Below are positions 1 through 8,570 of a DNA stretch of 64,000 nt, in pieces; position 1 is the stretch's first letter; every line of letters begins with the position of its first letter. The position numbers were made by a program, and so were the translations under genes. Under the pieces are notes generated by a model. It made no database searches, was not told the origin of the DNA, and was given only the letters and a program-made list of their open reading frames with translations. This DNA is from Hymenobacter sp. YC55. Its GTDB lineage: Bacteria > Bacteroidota > Bacteroidia > Cytophagales > Hymenobacteraceae. Location: contig NZ_JARNTX010000003.1 in NCBI RefSeq assembly GCF_029433095.1, forward strand, positions 529,893-593,892. Direction: 5' to 3'.

Positions 1-2261
1 GCGGCATACGCGAGGTGGTAGGTAAGCGCCATTACGGTCCGGGCCGTGAACACCGCTACTTCCCGCTGGGCCGCGCTCAACGTAGCTTGGCCTTGGGGGG
101 GCACTGCTATACTACCGGCCTTGGTGAGGCGGTTGTCTAAGTCAAAGAGCAGGCGGCCGATCCAGGGGTGCTGCCGGCCGGCTACGTCGTAGTGCTCGTT
201 GCTCACCCGCTGGTACATGGCCAGCTCGATGTTGAGGGGCAGGCTATAGCCCTCCAAGGCATCAAGCCGCTGCGAAAAGCCGTAGTATTTTGTATCGTGC
301 CCCCCCCACCAAGGCCGGTACATAAAGCGTTTAAGCCGGTCGGCATCAATCAGAAAGCGGGCCTTGTTGTTGACCGACACGTAAGGGGAAGTCAGGTAAG
401 GTAACCGCTGCTCGACAATCGAATACGCCACGTAGTCGGCTTTTTTCTGGCGGGCCGCCCACGCCAGCCACCCTATTCCCACGAGCAGCACGGGCAGCAA
501 AATTGCCGCCGCTAGGCGCCCCAGGCCGTAGCGGGCCACCAGCAGCGACACCGCGAGCTGGCGGCGGCTCGCCGCCAGAAAGCGGGTCAGCAGCGCGCTA
601 TGCTCGGCGGCCTGCTCCTGGCGGTGCGCCGCGCTAGGTCCGGTTGCCACGTAGTGGGCCAGCCAACTCTCGCTTACCTTTTTGCGGCGGTTCCACTCCG
701 CGAAGTAGGTGTAGGGCCCGATGGGCAGCAGAAAGCCGGGATTCTCGGCGTTGGCTTGCCAGCGGTCGGCTTGTTGCATCAAGTCCTGGGCGGTGCGCAC
801 ATCCGCGGCTTCGCTGTTGGCCCACTCGGTGAGGTGGTTCCAGTTGCGAATCAAGCTCTCGTGGGTGATGTCGAGCACGGTGTCGGGCGGGGGCACTTGC
901 TGATCGTTTTCTTCGCCCAGCAGAAAGGGCGAGAGAAACGTGGTGCCCGCTTCCCGGAACGGGCGCAACACCCGGCAGATCACCGGCCAACTCAGCAATG
1001 GGTCATTGAGAATGGCGGTAATTTCGGCGCCGGTTAGGCGGTTGCGCACCACGCGCTGCCCGTTGGTGCGCGTGAGCAGGCGAAACGTTTGCTCGATAAC
1101 CTGCTCCACCGTTCCGGCGGGCAGCGGGGGCTCGAACGCTTGGTTGTAGCGGGCACTGGCTTCGTAGTACAGCTGATTGGCATGCGCATCCAGCACGTTG
1201 CGCAGCGAGGGGTTGGCCAGTAAAAACTGTTGCTGAGGCCCCGAGAGGGTGGCTTGCCACTGGGCGAAACGGGCCTGGTCGGCGGCGGGCAGCTCGTCGC
1301 TCAGGCCCCCCACCATGGCGTAGTGCAGCAAGTCCATTTCCTCGCGCCCCTCGTTGGCCGCCAGCCAGATGCGGCGCAAAGCGTGCTGCAGCACCGGCAG
1401 TTGGTCTTGGCCGCTGTGCATGTCGTAGAGCAGGCGCTGCACCAGGCGCTCACTGATGCGGTTGCCGCTTAGCAGGGCGGGCTCCTTGATAACTTCCACG
1501 AACTCGTGGCGCAGCAGCCGCGGCACAAAGTACTGGCTGGCCCCGATCTGTTCGACCAGCCCGCGAAACTCGGCACACTGCCCCACAAAATCGGAGCGCA
1601 TGGTGCAGATGATGTAAATAGGCAAGTTGGCGGCCTGCGCGAGCTGCGTTGTTTCCAGCAGCAGATTAACCACGGTCTGGGCGGCCGTGTTGGGTTCATC
1701 GCCGACGTAGTTTTCCGGGTTGGTGAAAAATTCCTCGAATTGATCGACCACCAGCAGCAAGTTGGCCGCCCGCAATTGCTGCTCGCGCCGCGCGGGCGCA
1801 GCAGCACCAAACTCCGCAGCTGTTTCCGCGGGCGGGCAGAGCACTGAGGCCTGGTAGAGCTGCACCAGGGCCGAGAAACCTTGCTCGAGTTCGGTTTCCA
1901 CCGCGGCCTCGCTGTTTTCCAGGCGCAGGGCGGCGGCCACGGCCCGGGCCATGTTGCGCAAGGGGCTCCGCTCGGGCCGAAAGGTGGCCACCACCCAGTT
2001 GCTGTAGCGGCTGCGCAGAAAACCGGCCCGGATTTCCGGCAGCAGGCCGGCAAAAACCAGGGAGGACTTGCCGTCGCCGGAAGCCCCGGTAATCATAATA
2101 AAGTGCTGCTCGGCTAGCAGGGCCCGGCATTTTTCCACGTGCGCTTCGCGCCCCCGAAAGTAGAGGGCTTCCTCCTCGGTGAAGGTGCGCAGCCCGGTGT
2201 AGGGACAAATGGGTTCCTCGGGGCCAAATAAAGACGGTTCGGAATCGCAGGAAGCCGTCAT
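1..2261 (-). CDS. STAND-type NTPase (nSTAND1), membrane anchored, partial at window edge
   Basis: The frame stays open from 2261 to base 1, so the gene continues outside the window. The N-terminus carries the nSTAND1 entry motif (CPYTGLRTFTEEE, then FRGRE), a Walker A GASGDGKSS near residues 58-66 and a Walker B-like LLLVVDQFEE near 166-175, followed by a helical STAND region. A single strong hydrophobic helix lies near residues 575-598, and at least 150 further residues of unrecognised sequence follow it. STAND proteins are ATP-driven sensors that oligomerise on ligand binding; in bacteria many act in antiphage defence. The start ATG shares one base with the TGA stop of the upstream TIR gene (TGATG), so the two are probably translationally coupled. 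The C-terminal sensor or effector part cannot be seen. Family call is firm; role is inferred. Confidence 0.85.
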   Translation of the reverse strand, partial: MTASCDSEPSLFGPEEPICPYTGLRTFTEEEALYFRGREAHVEKCRALLAEQHFIMITGASGDGKSSLVFAGLLPEIRAGFLRSRYSNWVVATFRPERSPLRNMARAVAAALRLENSEAAVETELEQGFSALVQLYQASVLCPPAETAAEFGAAAPARREQQLRAANLLLVVDQFEEFFTNPENYVGDEPNTAAQTVVNLLLETTQLAQAANLPIYIICTMRSDFVGQCAEFRGLVEQIGASQYFVPRLLRHEFVEVIKEPALLSGNRISERLVQRLLYDMHSGQDQLPVLQHALRRIWLAANEGREEMDLLHYAMVGGLSDELPAADQARFAQWQATLSGPQQQFLLANPSLRNVLDAHANQLYYEASARYNQAFEPPLPAGTVEQVIEQTFRLLTRTNGQRVVRNRLTGAEITAILNDPLLSWPVICRVLRPFREAGTTFLSPFLLGEENDQQVPPPDTVLDITHESLIRNWNHLTEWANSEAADVRTAQDLMQQADRWQANAENPGFLLPIGPYTYFAEWNRRKKVSESWLAHYVATGPSAAHRQEQAAEHSALLTRFLAASRRQLAVSLLVARYGLGRLAAAILLPVLLVGIGWLAWAARQKKADYVAYSIVEQRLPYLTSPYVSVNNKARFLIDADRLKRFMYRPWWGGHDTKYYGFSQRLDALEGYSLPLNIELAMYQRVSNEHYDVAGRQHPWIGRLLFDLDNRLTKAGSIAVPPQGQATLSAAQREVAVFTARTVMALTYHLAYA

Positions 2262-3862
2262 CAGGAGCGCACGTTGATTTGTTGAAACACGCGCCGCACT
2301 TCCTCGCTCACGCCCCGGTGAGATTGAATGCAAGAGATTACCCGCGGTGCCTTGAAGGCCCGCATTTTGTTTTGCGCGGGGTCGTCTTCACCCACAAACA
2401 AGATCGGCGTAAGCGAGTTGGCGCCGCCTACCAGGCGCCAGACCTGCTTGACAAAAGGCAAGGCCCAATCGGCGCTGTACTTGAAATACACCACCGCGAG
2501 CTTGCTTTTCGGAATGGTGCGCACCGTGATTTCCTTGTACAGATCTTCGCTGTCGGGCTCAATTACAAGCAGTTCCAGCGGGATTTCCTCGCTTAGCTGG
2601 TCGGTTATCTCGTTGGCCTCGTTGCTGTCGAGCTGGTTGTAGACAAAGAAGATATCGGTTTCTTTTTCGGCGCTAACCGGGGCGGGAACTGCTTTGGTGA
2701 GCGTGCTGCGCAAATCTTCTACCAGTTGCATGGCGTTCGGGGCGTTGGTAAACATGCACCGCTCCGTTAGCTCGTTGCGAATGGCATTCACAAACGCTTT
2801 CTGGGCGGGCCGGACCGCCAGCGTTTCGTCGGGGCAGTACCAAATAAACTGGCGGAACGCGTCTTGCGCGGCCGCCCGCTGCCGGGCCTGCTGGTAGGCG
2901 TACATGGGAAAAGAGCAATCCTCGTCTTCCTCGAAGCGCCGCCCGAACTCGTTGCCCAACAGGTGCACCGAGCACGTAGCGGCCGCTATTGCTTGCTGCG
3001 TCCGCATGCGAAACTCGTCTTCATCCAGCGGACAGTCCGTGCTCGGCACCACGTGCAAACCAGCTTTCGTGCAAATCAAAGCCAACTCTTCGCGCCGGGC
3101 CGCCAACTCCTTGGACGTCCAGGGCAGAAATACCACCGGGCCCTCGGGCATCATCGGCAGGGAAGCCACGGGGGCGGCAGCAATCGGCTTGCTGGGTCCC
3201 AACTCGAGCAGAGGGCCGGTCGCTGGTAGCGAGTAAGCCAAAGAGGCAATGGCGGGCCGCGGCTGCTTGGCGGCCGTTATCAGTTCCTTGATGGCGTTGG
3301 CCACCTTGTTGATTTGGTTGCGATACAGCAGTCCCCCACTCGAACGGGGCAGCTCGTCGTCTTTGGCCCGCAACGGCCGGTTTACGCCCAGCTCCTGGTA
3401 AACAAAATCAATGGTGCGCAGCTGCCCGCCCAGCGTTTGCTCGAGCAACTGCACGTCGCTGGCGTCAAGGTTGTGAATGCGCAAAGGCAAAATGCGGCAG
3501 CCCACGTTGCCACTTGGCAAGCGCAGGTGCAAGCCGAGCCGGTCTTGGCTGGCTTGCTGATAAAACGGCAGAAACTCGTGTTTCCAGGAAAAGCGTTCGG
3601 TGTCGCAGTAGGTCTGCGAAATCAGCGGAATTAAAATAAACGCGCGCAGGCGGTGCTCCAGGCTCGGGCCGACCAGCGCCGCATCGCCGAGGCCGTCGTT
3701 GACGTTTTTGTCGAAATAAATGCTGAGCCGCTCTTTTACGGTTGCCGCCAATTCCTCTTGTAAACGCGCTACAAACTCCGTGACCCAGCCATCAAAGAGA
3801 TTGTCGTTATGACGGTAGCTAATGAAGATGTCATATTCAAATTCTGGGAGCAAGGCAGCCAT
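2261..3862 (-). CDS. Multi-domain TIR-like protein
   Basis: 533 residues with no signal peptide. Residues 8-195 are a TIR domain: YDIFISYRHND at strand A, a middle iyFD strand, IPLISQTY at strand D, and WKHEF placing Glu96 where catalytic TIRs keep the NADase glutamate. Residues 241-388 (start VVFLPWTSKEL, later SVHLLG) and 401-530 (start DIFFVYNQLD, later LAVVYF) look like two further TIR-like Rossmann units; the third lacks an obvious catalytic glutamate. Bacterial TIR enzymes cleave NAD+ or make cyclic ADP-ribose signals. The gene overlaps the STAND ATPase by one base and is divergent from SLATT/SLOG membrane genes. Enzymatic activity is inferred from Glu96 only; the protein could instead be a scaffold. 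Confidence 0.8.
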   Translation of the reverse strand: MAALLPEFEYDIFISYRHNDNLFDGWVTEFVARLQEELAATVKERLSIYFDKNVNDGLGDAALVGPSLEHRLRAFILIPLISQTYCDTERFSWKHEFLPFYQQASQDRLGLHLRLPSGNVGCRILPLRIHNLDASDVQLLEQTLGGQLRTIDFVYQELGVNRPLRAKDDELPRSSGGLLYRNQINKVANAIKELITAAKQPRPAIASLAYSLPATGPLLELGPSKPIAAAPVASLPMMPEGPVVFLPWTSKELAARREELALICTKAGLHVVPSTDCPLDEDEFRMRTQQAIAAATCSVHLLGNEFGRRFEEDEDCSFPMYAYQQARQRAAAQDAFRQFIWYCPDETLAVRPAQKAFVNAIRNELTERCMFTNAPNAMQLVEDLRSTLTKAVPAPVSAEKETDIFFVYNQLDSNEANEITDQLSEEIPLELLVIEPDSEDLYKEITVRTIPKSKLAVVYFKYSADWALPFVKQVWRLVGGANSLTPILFVGEDDPAQNKMRAFKAPRVISCIQSHRGVSEEVRRVFQQINVRS

Positions 3863-4277
3863 AAGATCAAAGGGGCAAGAAGCTGCATTTCAAAGTCAGC
3901 GCTTCATCCAAATATAAACTTATTCAAGATTAAATGGCATCCTTATTACGCAGCACTTTCGCTATGTAGGTCCTGCTGCCTGGCACGTGCTTCCCTAAGC
4001 GTGGTCTTCTCGCTGGAGCGGGCCCTATACCTTGTAGCCGGTAGTGGAGACGACGAAAGGTGTAACTACATGCTGAAAGTGTTATTTTCTAATAATTTAT
4101 TTCAATATTTAATTTCTTGCTTTTGCCTTGCTGCCAGAGCTCTTGCTGGAGGGCCTAGTTAAGTTAAAGCAGTCATCGCCGTAAGCCAGAGCGGTTATTC
4201 ACTTCAAACAAGCGCAGTTGTATGGCAGGCCCAGGTACTCAATCCGCAGCAGCCCGAACGAAAGTAAGCCTGACCTG
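3863..4277. promoter_or_regulatory. Divergent intergenic region between TIR and SLATT genes
   Basis: About 415 bases separate the two divergent arms of the putative conflict island, so promoters for both must lie here. Positions about 4080-4125 are strikingly AT-rich against the GC-rich neighbours. I see no clean TTTG/TAnnTTTG pair and no convincing operator palindrome. The forward ORF through 3809-4162 has no protein-like features and overlaps the TIR start. Confidence 0.4.
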
Positions 4278-5393
4278 ATGCTGTTACCGGCGTCCGTGCT
4301 TTCTCTTTCCAACGGCTTTCTTCCTGTTATGCTGCCTGCGCTGCCTAGCCCCGTACCCCCGGCTTTTCCCCTACCCCCTGCCGAATTGGCTGCTCTAACC
4401 GACGAGCTAAGCTGCCCGGAAACGAAGAGTCCGCATTTCAAGGTATTTGATGCGGCCGCCCAACAAGCGCAAAAGCAGTGGCGGGCATTGTTTCGGTGGT
4501 CGGTGTTTTTTCTGTTGGTTGTTTCCTTGTGCTCGGCCGCTACCGGCCTCGGGCCCTGGCTGGTAACGCAGAACGTGCTGTCAGCGGACCCCAGGGTTAT
4601 TCGGCTCTTCGATGCAATAGGGGTGGCGCTAACCATGCTGGGCGTAGCGTTGGAGGTTGGGCTACAAGTGTATTGGCGCCGCCGCCTCACGCCCTGGGTG
4701 CTTACCCGCCAGCACGCGGAAACCCTGCGCAGCGCCGCGTGGCTCTACGTATTGGATTTGCCGTTGCCCCCGGGGGGGCAGCCCGTGCCCGCTGCGCCGG
4801 CCGACGCGGCCTGGCAGCAGTGGGTGGCAAACCTTGTTGCCGCCGAGCAGCGCCAACTTAACCCGGGCGGGCGGCCGCAACCAACCTTGCCGGCCGTGGA
4901 AGTTGAGCCTACCCCGGAACTGCGCGCCCAGCGAAACCGCCTGCGCCAAGTTGGGCTAGACGACAAACTCGGGGTTTACTGCGTGGCCCGCCTCGACTCT
5001 CAGCGCACGTATTTCGAGAAACGAGCCGAGCAATTACGCCGCAAAGCGCAGTTCTGGCGCTACGTCAGTTATGGTATCCTGCTAGCGGCTTTCGGGTGGA
5101 ATTCCCTCCGCCTGCTGGCTATTGTCGAGAATTGGCCTACGGTTATGTCTTTTTTCAACTTCAATCTTTTTCTGGTTATAATCGGAAGCGCCGGCTTGGT
5201 AAAAGCCTTTGTTGAAACCGAGGGCTTGGAGCCTTTAGCCGCCCGGTATCAACACATGAGCGCGGCCCTGGCCGCGCGCCGCCGGCAGTGCCCTTTGGCG
5301 CCAGTAACTTCCGACGTCTTTCAGTTTTTCATAACCGAATCGGAGCGTCTGCTGCGGGAGGAAACCACGACCTGGTCTTCGCGGCACGGGTAA
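4278..5393 (+). CDS. Duplicated SLATT-like membrane protein (DUF4231-like)
   Basis: 371 residues from this start. Four hydrophobic helices fall in two pairs, near residues 74-96 and 113-132, and near 260-283 and 293-313. Each pair is flanked by charged helical sequence of SLATT type (for example RRRLTPWVLTRQHAETLR after pair one and YFEKRAEQLRRKAQFW before pair two). SLATT domains are predicted two-helix membrane pore effectors attached to SMODS, SLOG or TIR nucleotide systems. It is followed 107 bases downstream by the SLOG membrane gene on the same strand. An upstream ATG at 4218 is in frame, but the extra residues are low complexity; an ATG at 4329 is also possible. The family is assigned from helix layout and neighbours, so it is moderately sure. 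Confidence 0.7.
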   Translation: MLLPASVLSLSNGFLPVMLPALPSPVPPAFPLPPAELAALTDELSCPETKSPHFKVFDAAAQQAQKQWRALFRWSVFFLLVVSLCSAATGLGPWLVTQNVLSADPRVIRLFDAIGVALTMLGVALEVGLQVYWRRRLTPWVLTRQHAETLRSAAWLYVLDLPLPPGGQPVPAAPADAAWQQWVANLVAAEQRQLNPGGRPQPTLPAVEVEPTPELRAQRNRLRQVGLDDKLGVYCVARLDSQRTYFEKRAEQLRRKAQFWRYVSYGILLAAFGWNSLRLLAIVENWPTVMSFFNFNLFLVIIGSAGLVKAFVETEGLEPLAARYQHMSAALAARRRQCPLAPVTSDVFQFFITESERLLREETTTWSSRHG

Positions 5394-5500
5394 CCGTGGC
5401 GGCCGGTTTAATCTTTGCCGACCACGTCTGTTCGGGACGCTTCCTGATTCTTGACTTGCGTTACCCGTTGTTTTTGCCGAGCACTTTCATTTCCTGATTT

Positions 5501-7261
5501 ATGGCCCCTGCTGATGCCCCTGCTAGCCCGCTGCTCCCTAAATTCCTAACCATCGGCTTCGTGGGCAAGCGCAAATTACCCCAGGGCGACGCGGCCTTGC
5601 GCACAACGCTGGCTTGCGTGCTAGATGAATTGGAAACGGAATTTCCCGGGCCCGAATACGTGCTAGTGGGCCTGTCGTCGTTGGCCATGGGCGCGGATCT
5701 TGTTTTCGCCGAGCTTATCGCCCAGCGCCACGTGGCGGCCTCGCGCAGCAAGGAGCGGCCCAGCTACGTGCAGCAAATATTTCTACCCTCTCAGGAAGCC
5801 GGATTTTTCTTGCCCGATGATTTTCGCCTCAGCGAAACAGAACCGGAAACAGCTGTGCGCCAACGGCTAACCCAAGCCCGCGCGTGCCTGCACACGCAGG
5901 CGGTACTGGAAGTGCGAATCACGGGCGTCGATCCGGACCGCAACGAACGATTTGCGGAAACGGCCTACGAAATTGTCAGTGAGTGTGATGTGCTGGTGGT
6001 GGCTTGTACGCAGGCCGAGAAAGCGGCAGTGCTTGGGTCTGGGCCGGCCGCGGAGTTTGCCCGTGGCGGTTCAGCTGAAACTCTCCAGCATGCCTATGCC
6101 ACCGGCAAGCGGTTGTTGGTAATTGAAGTGGACGCCCCAGTGGGGTTGGATAACGTCTTACCCGTAACGTCTAAGCTGGCGCCTAGGCTGGAAAACAAGT
6201 TGGTGGAAGCCACGCCCACCGCCCTCGGATTTCAGCACCTCACCAGCCCTCCCATGGTGCCGCTGTCGGAGTTGCAGTATCCTACGGTCCTGGCTTACAT
6301 CCATTCCGAAGCCGACAAAAGGGCGGTTCACACCAAAACCCGCTTTGTGTGGTACAGCGAGTGGGTGCTGGGGGGGCATTTGCTGGCTACGTTTGTCGCG
6401 GCCCTGGCCCTGGCGTTTGGTTTAACGGAGGCTTCTGCCCTCGGGGCAGCAATTCTTAAGTTCTCGCTCTTGCTGTTGGTGCTTGGGTTGGCGTGGCGGC
6501 TGCATCACCGCACCGAGCAGAGGGAGTGGCTGGAAGCCCGGTTGCTGGCGGAGCTGACCCGGGCGGCCCAGAATCTGCTTTCAACCGTTCCTGCCACGGC
6601 CGCTACCCCCCAACCGCCCTTGTACCCTGGGGGCCCGCGCCACCTGCGGGAGTTTCATTTACCGGAGCTAAGCTCGCTGGCCAAATCCCTGTACATGCTG
6701 CACTTGCGCGAATTCTGCGTCAGAGTAGGCAAAAACCACTACGACTACGGCGCCCATACTGCCACTACGGCCAAAGAAATGGCCCAGCGCTACGTTAGCC
6801 AGCGGCTCGATGCACCCAAGCAGGCAGGTGGCCAAATCAAGTATTTCGAGCAAGCCCGGGATTTGGCCAAACACCGCCTGCACCGAATGGAGCGGTGGTT
6901 TTTCCTGTTTTCAATTTTAGCTACCATCTGCGCTTTCGGGGCGTTGCTGCTCGCCCTGCCGATGGTGGGCGCAGGCCCCGACGTAACCCATAGTTGGTAC
7001 TACAAGCTTCTGTTCAAGTTTCTGCCCCTCACGCTGCCCGTCGCCGCGGCCAGCCTCATAGCCTGGATTAGCTTGCGCGACTTAGACCGCGAAGCGGAGC
7101 GCTACGCCGATATGCTGGACTATTTGAAAGACGCGCGCGAAGAGTTGTTGGAGTCCAACACGACCGCCCAACTGCGGCGCCGGATTGACCGCCTGGAAAT
7201 GACCTTACTGCAAGAGTTGGTTGAATGGCGCGCCAAAATCAAGGCAACCCACGCCGGCTAG
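5501..7261 (+). CDS. SLOG-domain protein with C-terminal SLATT-like membrane helices
   Basis: 586 residues. Residues about 10-215 fit the SLOG Rossmann fold: TIGFVGKRKLP at the start, GLSSLAMGADLVFAE in the nucleotide-binding middle, then CDVLVVACTQ and the late strand KRLLVIEVDAP. Two helix pairs follow, near 284-307 with 317-334 and near 466-490 with 507-525, with long charged helices between and after them. SLOG domains bind or process nucleotide-derived ligands (the Thoeris effector ThsA has one that binds a cADPR isomer). Here it would read a signal and pass it to the membrane helices. The gene follows the SLATT-like gene on the same strand and is divergent from TIR and STAND genes. The domain call is strong; the signalling role is inference. 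Confidence 0.8.
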   Translation: MAPADAPASPLLPKFLTIGFVGKRKLPQGDAALRTTLACVLDELETEFPGPEYVLVGLSSLAMGADLVFAELIAQRHVAASRSKERPSYVQQIFLPSQEAGFFLPDDFRLSETEPETAVRQRLTQARACLHTQAVLEVRITGVDPDRNERFAETAYEIVSECDVLVVACTQAEKAAVLGSGPAAEFARGGSAETLQHAYATGKRLLVIEVDAPVGLDNVLPVTSKLAPRLENKLVEATPTALGFQHLTSPPMVPLSELQYPTVLAYIHSEADKRAVHTKTRFVWYSEWVLGGHLLATFVAALALAFGLTEASALGAAILKFSLLLLVLGLAWRLHHRTEQREWLEARLLAELTRAAQNLLSTVPATAATPQPPLYPGGPRHLREFHLPELSSLAKSLYMLHLREFCVRVGKNHYDYGAHTATTAKEMAQRYVSQRLDAPKQAGGQIKYFEQARDLAKHRLHRMERWFFLFSILATICAFGALLLALPMVGAGPDVTHSWYYKLLFKFLPLTLPVAAASLIAWISLRDLDREAERYADMLDYLKDAREELLESNTTAQLRRRIDRLEMTLLQELVEWRAKIKATHAG

Positions 7262-7405
7262 TTGAAACTTCGCTACCTAAGTAAAGATACTGTTCCGGTA
7301 AGAGCGGAAGCCTCGCAAGGGCCTAGTTGTTTAGCGGTTTGCCGTTAGCAGCTTTCGCATCGTACCAACCTGCAGTCGTAAGTTGCGGCTTGGCCTGGGC
7401 CGCGC

Positions 7406-7762
7406 TTAGGCAATCCACATCAGGGGCTGCACCGGCGCGTACAAGCCTAGGCGGCCGGCATAGGGCAGGTACAGGGAAGCTAAACGCTCCTGGTAGAGTT
7501 GGTGCACATTGCAGTACCAGCGTTGCAACTGAGCTACTTGCTCGCACTCGTGCACGCTGGCGCTGGCGCGCACCCGCTCGGCCTCGCTGAAAAGAGCAGT
7601 TTGCGCCAGCGCGTTTAGTATGCCGGTGCGCAGGGCGTGTAACAGATCTTGCCGCAGAATGCGCGCTTCGGCCTGCTGTTGCAGATACCGGCTCAGGGGG
7701 CCAGCAGACGTGGGGAGGGCGGCCACAGGCCGAACAGGTGGGGAGCTAGTTCGGGTTTTCAA
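7406..7762 (-). CDS. Hypothetical protein, 118 aa
   Basis: A small mostly helical protein that I do not recognise. It begins with a Pro/Ser-rich stretch, then has charged amphipathic sequence (YLQQQAEARILRQDLLHALR) and ends LGLYAPVQPLMWIA. No signal peptide, membrane helix or catalytic motif is visible. It converges on the SLOG gene and ends about 145 bases from it, so it is probably not part of that island's operon. It could be spurious, but the opposite strand has no better candidate. Confidence 0.45.
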   Translation of the reverse strand: MKTRTSSPPVRPVAALPTSAGPLSRYLQQQAEARILRQDLLHALRTGILNALAQTALFSEAERVRASASVHECEQVAQLQRWYCNVHQLYQERLASLYLPYAGRLGLYAPVQPLMWIA

Positions 7763-8234
7763 ACCTTAAGAAACTGATAGGCAGCGAAGCTAGGGGTTAG
7801 CGAGCAGGTTTTTGAAAAGCGAGGTTGAAACAATACCCCGATTCCTCATAGGCTTTTGCAACGGCCTTGCCATAAACTAGCCAGAGAATAAAATCCTCGG
7901 CCTACTCGACTGCAGTAGTATAAAGGTAACCAGAGCATTTCGTTCGGCTAGTTTTCCTTTCAGAACGGCGCATTGCTCCTGCCCTTGCGCACTTGCCGTC
8001 CGGCGAAGCGTCTACCAATCGATGCACGGCTACCAGAGTGCTTTTTCTGCTATTAACCGGATTCGTTTTGCTTAGCCGCGCTGCCCCGGGCGGTGACACG
8101 TATCGCCGGCTGCGCCTCCGGCTAGGGTGCAGGCATGAGAGTGCAGGATACTAAAAGGTAACGGCTGCCTTAAAATCGTTCGTTAAAGCGGCCAGGTACG
8201 CGGGAAAAGTTGTTGCCCGCGCCAATTACTCGTT
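7763..8234. other. Gene-free stretch
   Basis: No convincing coding frame, RNA gene or repeat. Short ORFs on the minus strand have no protein-like composition. It leads into the decayed SusD end at 8235. Confidence 0.4.
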
Positions 8235-8498
8235 GCTGCCATCCATGCCGACGTGTTCCGGGCTGACAATCAAAAATTGGATGAGCGGGCACGGGAGTTT
8301 GCCGGCGAATCCAAGCGGTGGTTGGACTTGCAGCGCACCCACTGGTTGCAACGGGCAGTGGAGCAGAACAATCCAACCAATTCGGCGCTAGAAGGGGCCG
8401 CCCTTGACAAGTAGTATTTACGGTTTATCCCCCAAACGGCAAGTGACCAAGACACGAAAAACCACCCTCAAAAACTTGACTACCAATTGCTAACCTAG
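8235..8498 (+). pseudogene. SusD/RagB C-terminal remnant
   Basis: Frame from 8235 reads LDERAREFAGESKRWLDLQR, matching the conserved end of SusD proteins (ERxxELxxExxRWxDLxR), then stops at 8412 (TAG) and continues in the same frame as LRFIPQTASD and HPQKLDY, which resemble the SusD ending PIPQ...NPQNPGY. No upstream SusD body is present. It lies about 70 bases before the GH115 gene, so a SusC/SusD pair probably once preceded that enzyme. The in-frame stop and missing N-terminal part show it is broken. Confidence 0.7.
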
Positions 8499-8570
8499 AC
8501 ACACCCGTTTACTCTGCCTCTGCTTTTAAACTTGGCGGGCTTTCTATACACGTTTACCTTTCCGAGTTAG

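Noticed and set aside
4199..4690. Reverse ORF over the SLATT-like gene
   Set aside because: Antisense frame with low-complexity composition; the forward frame has clear membrane helices.
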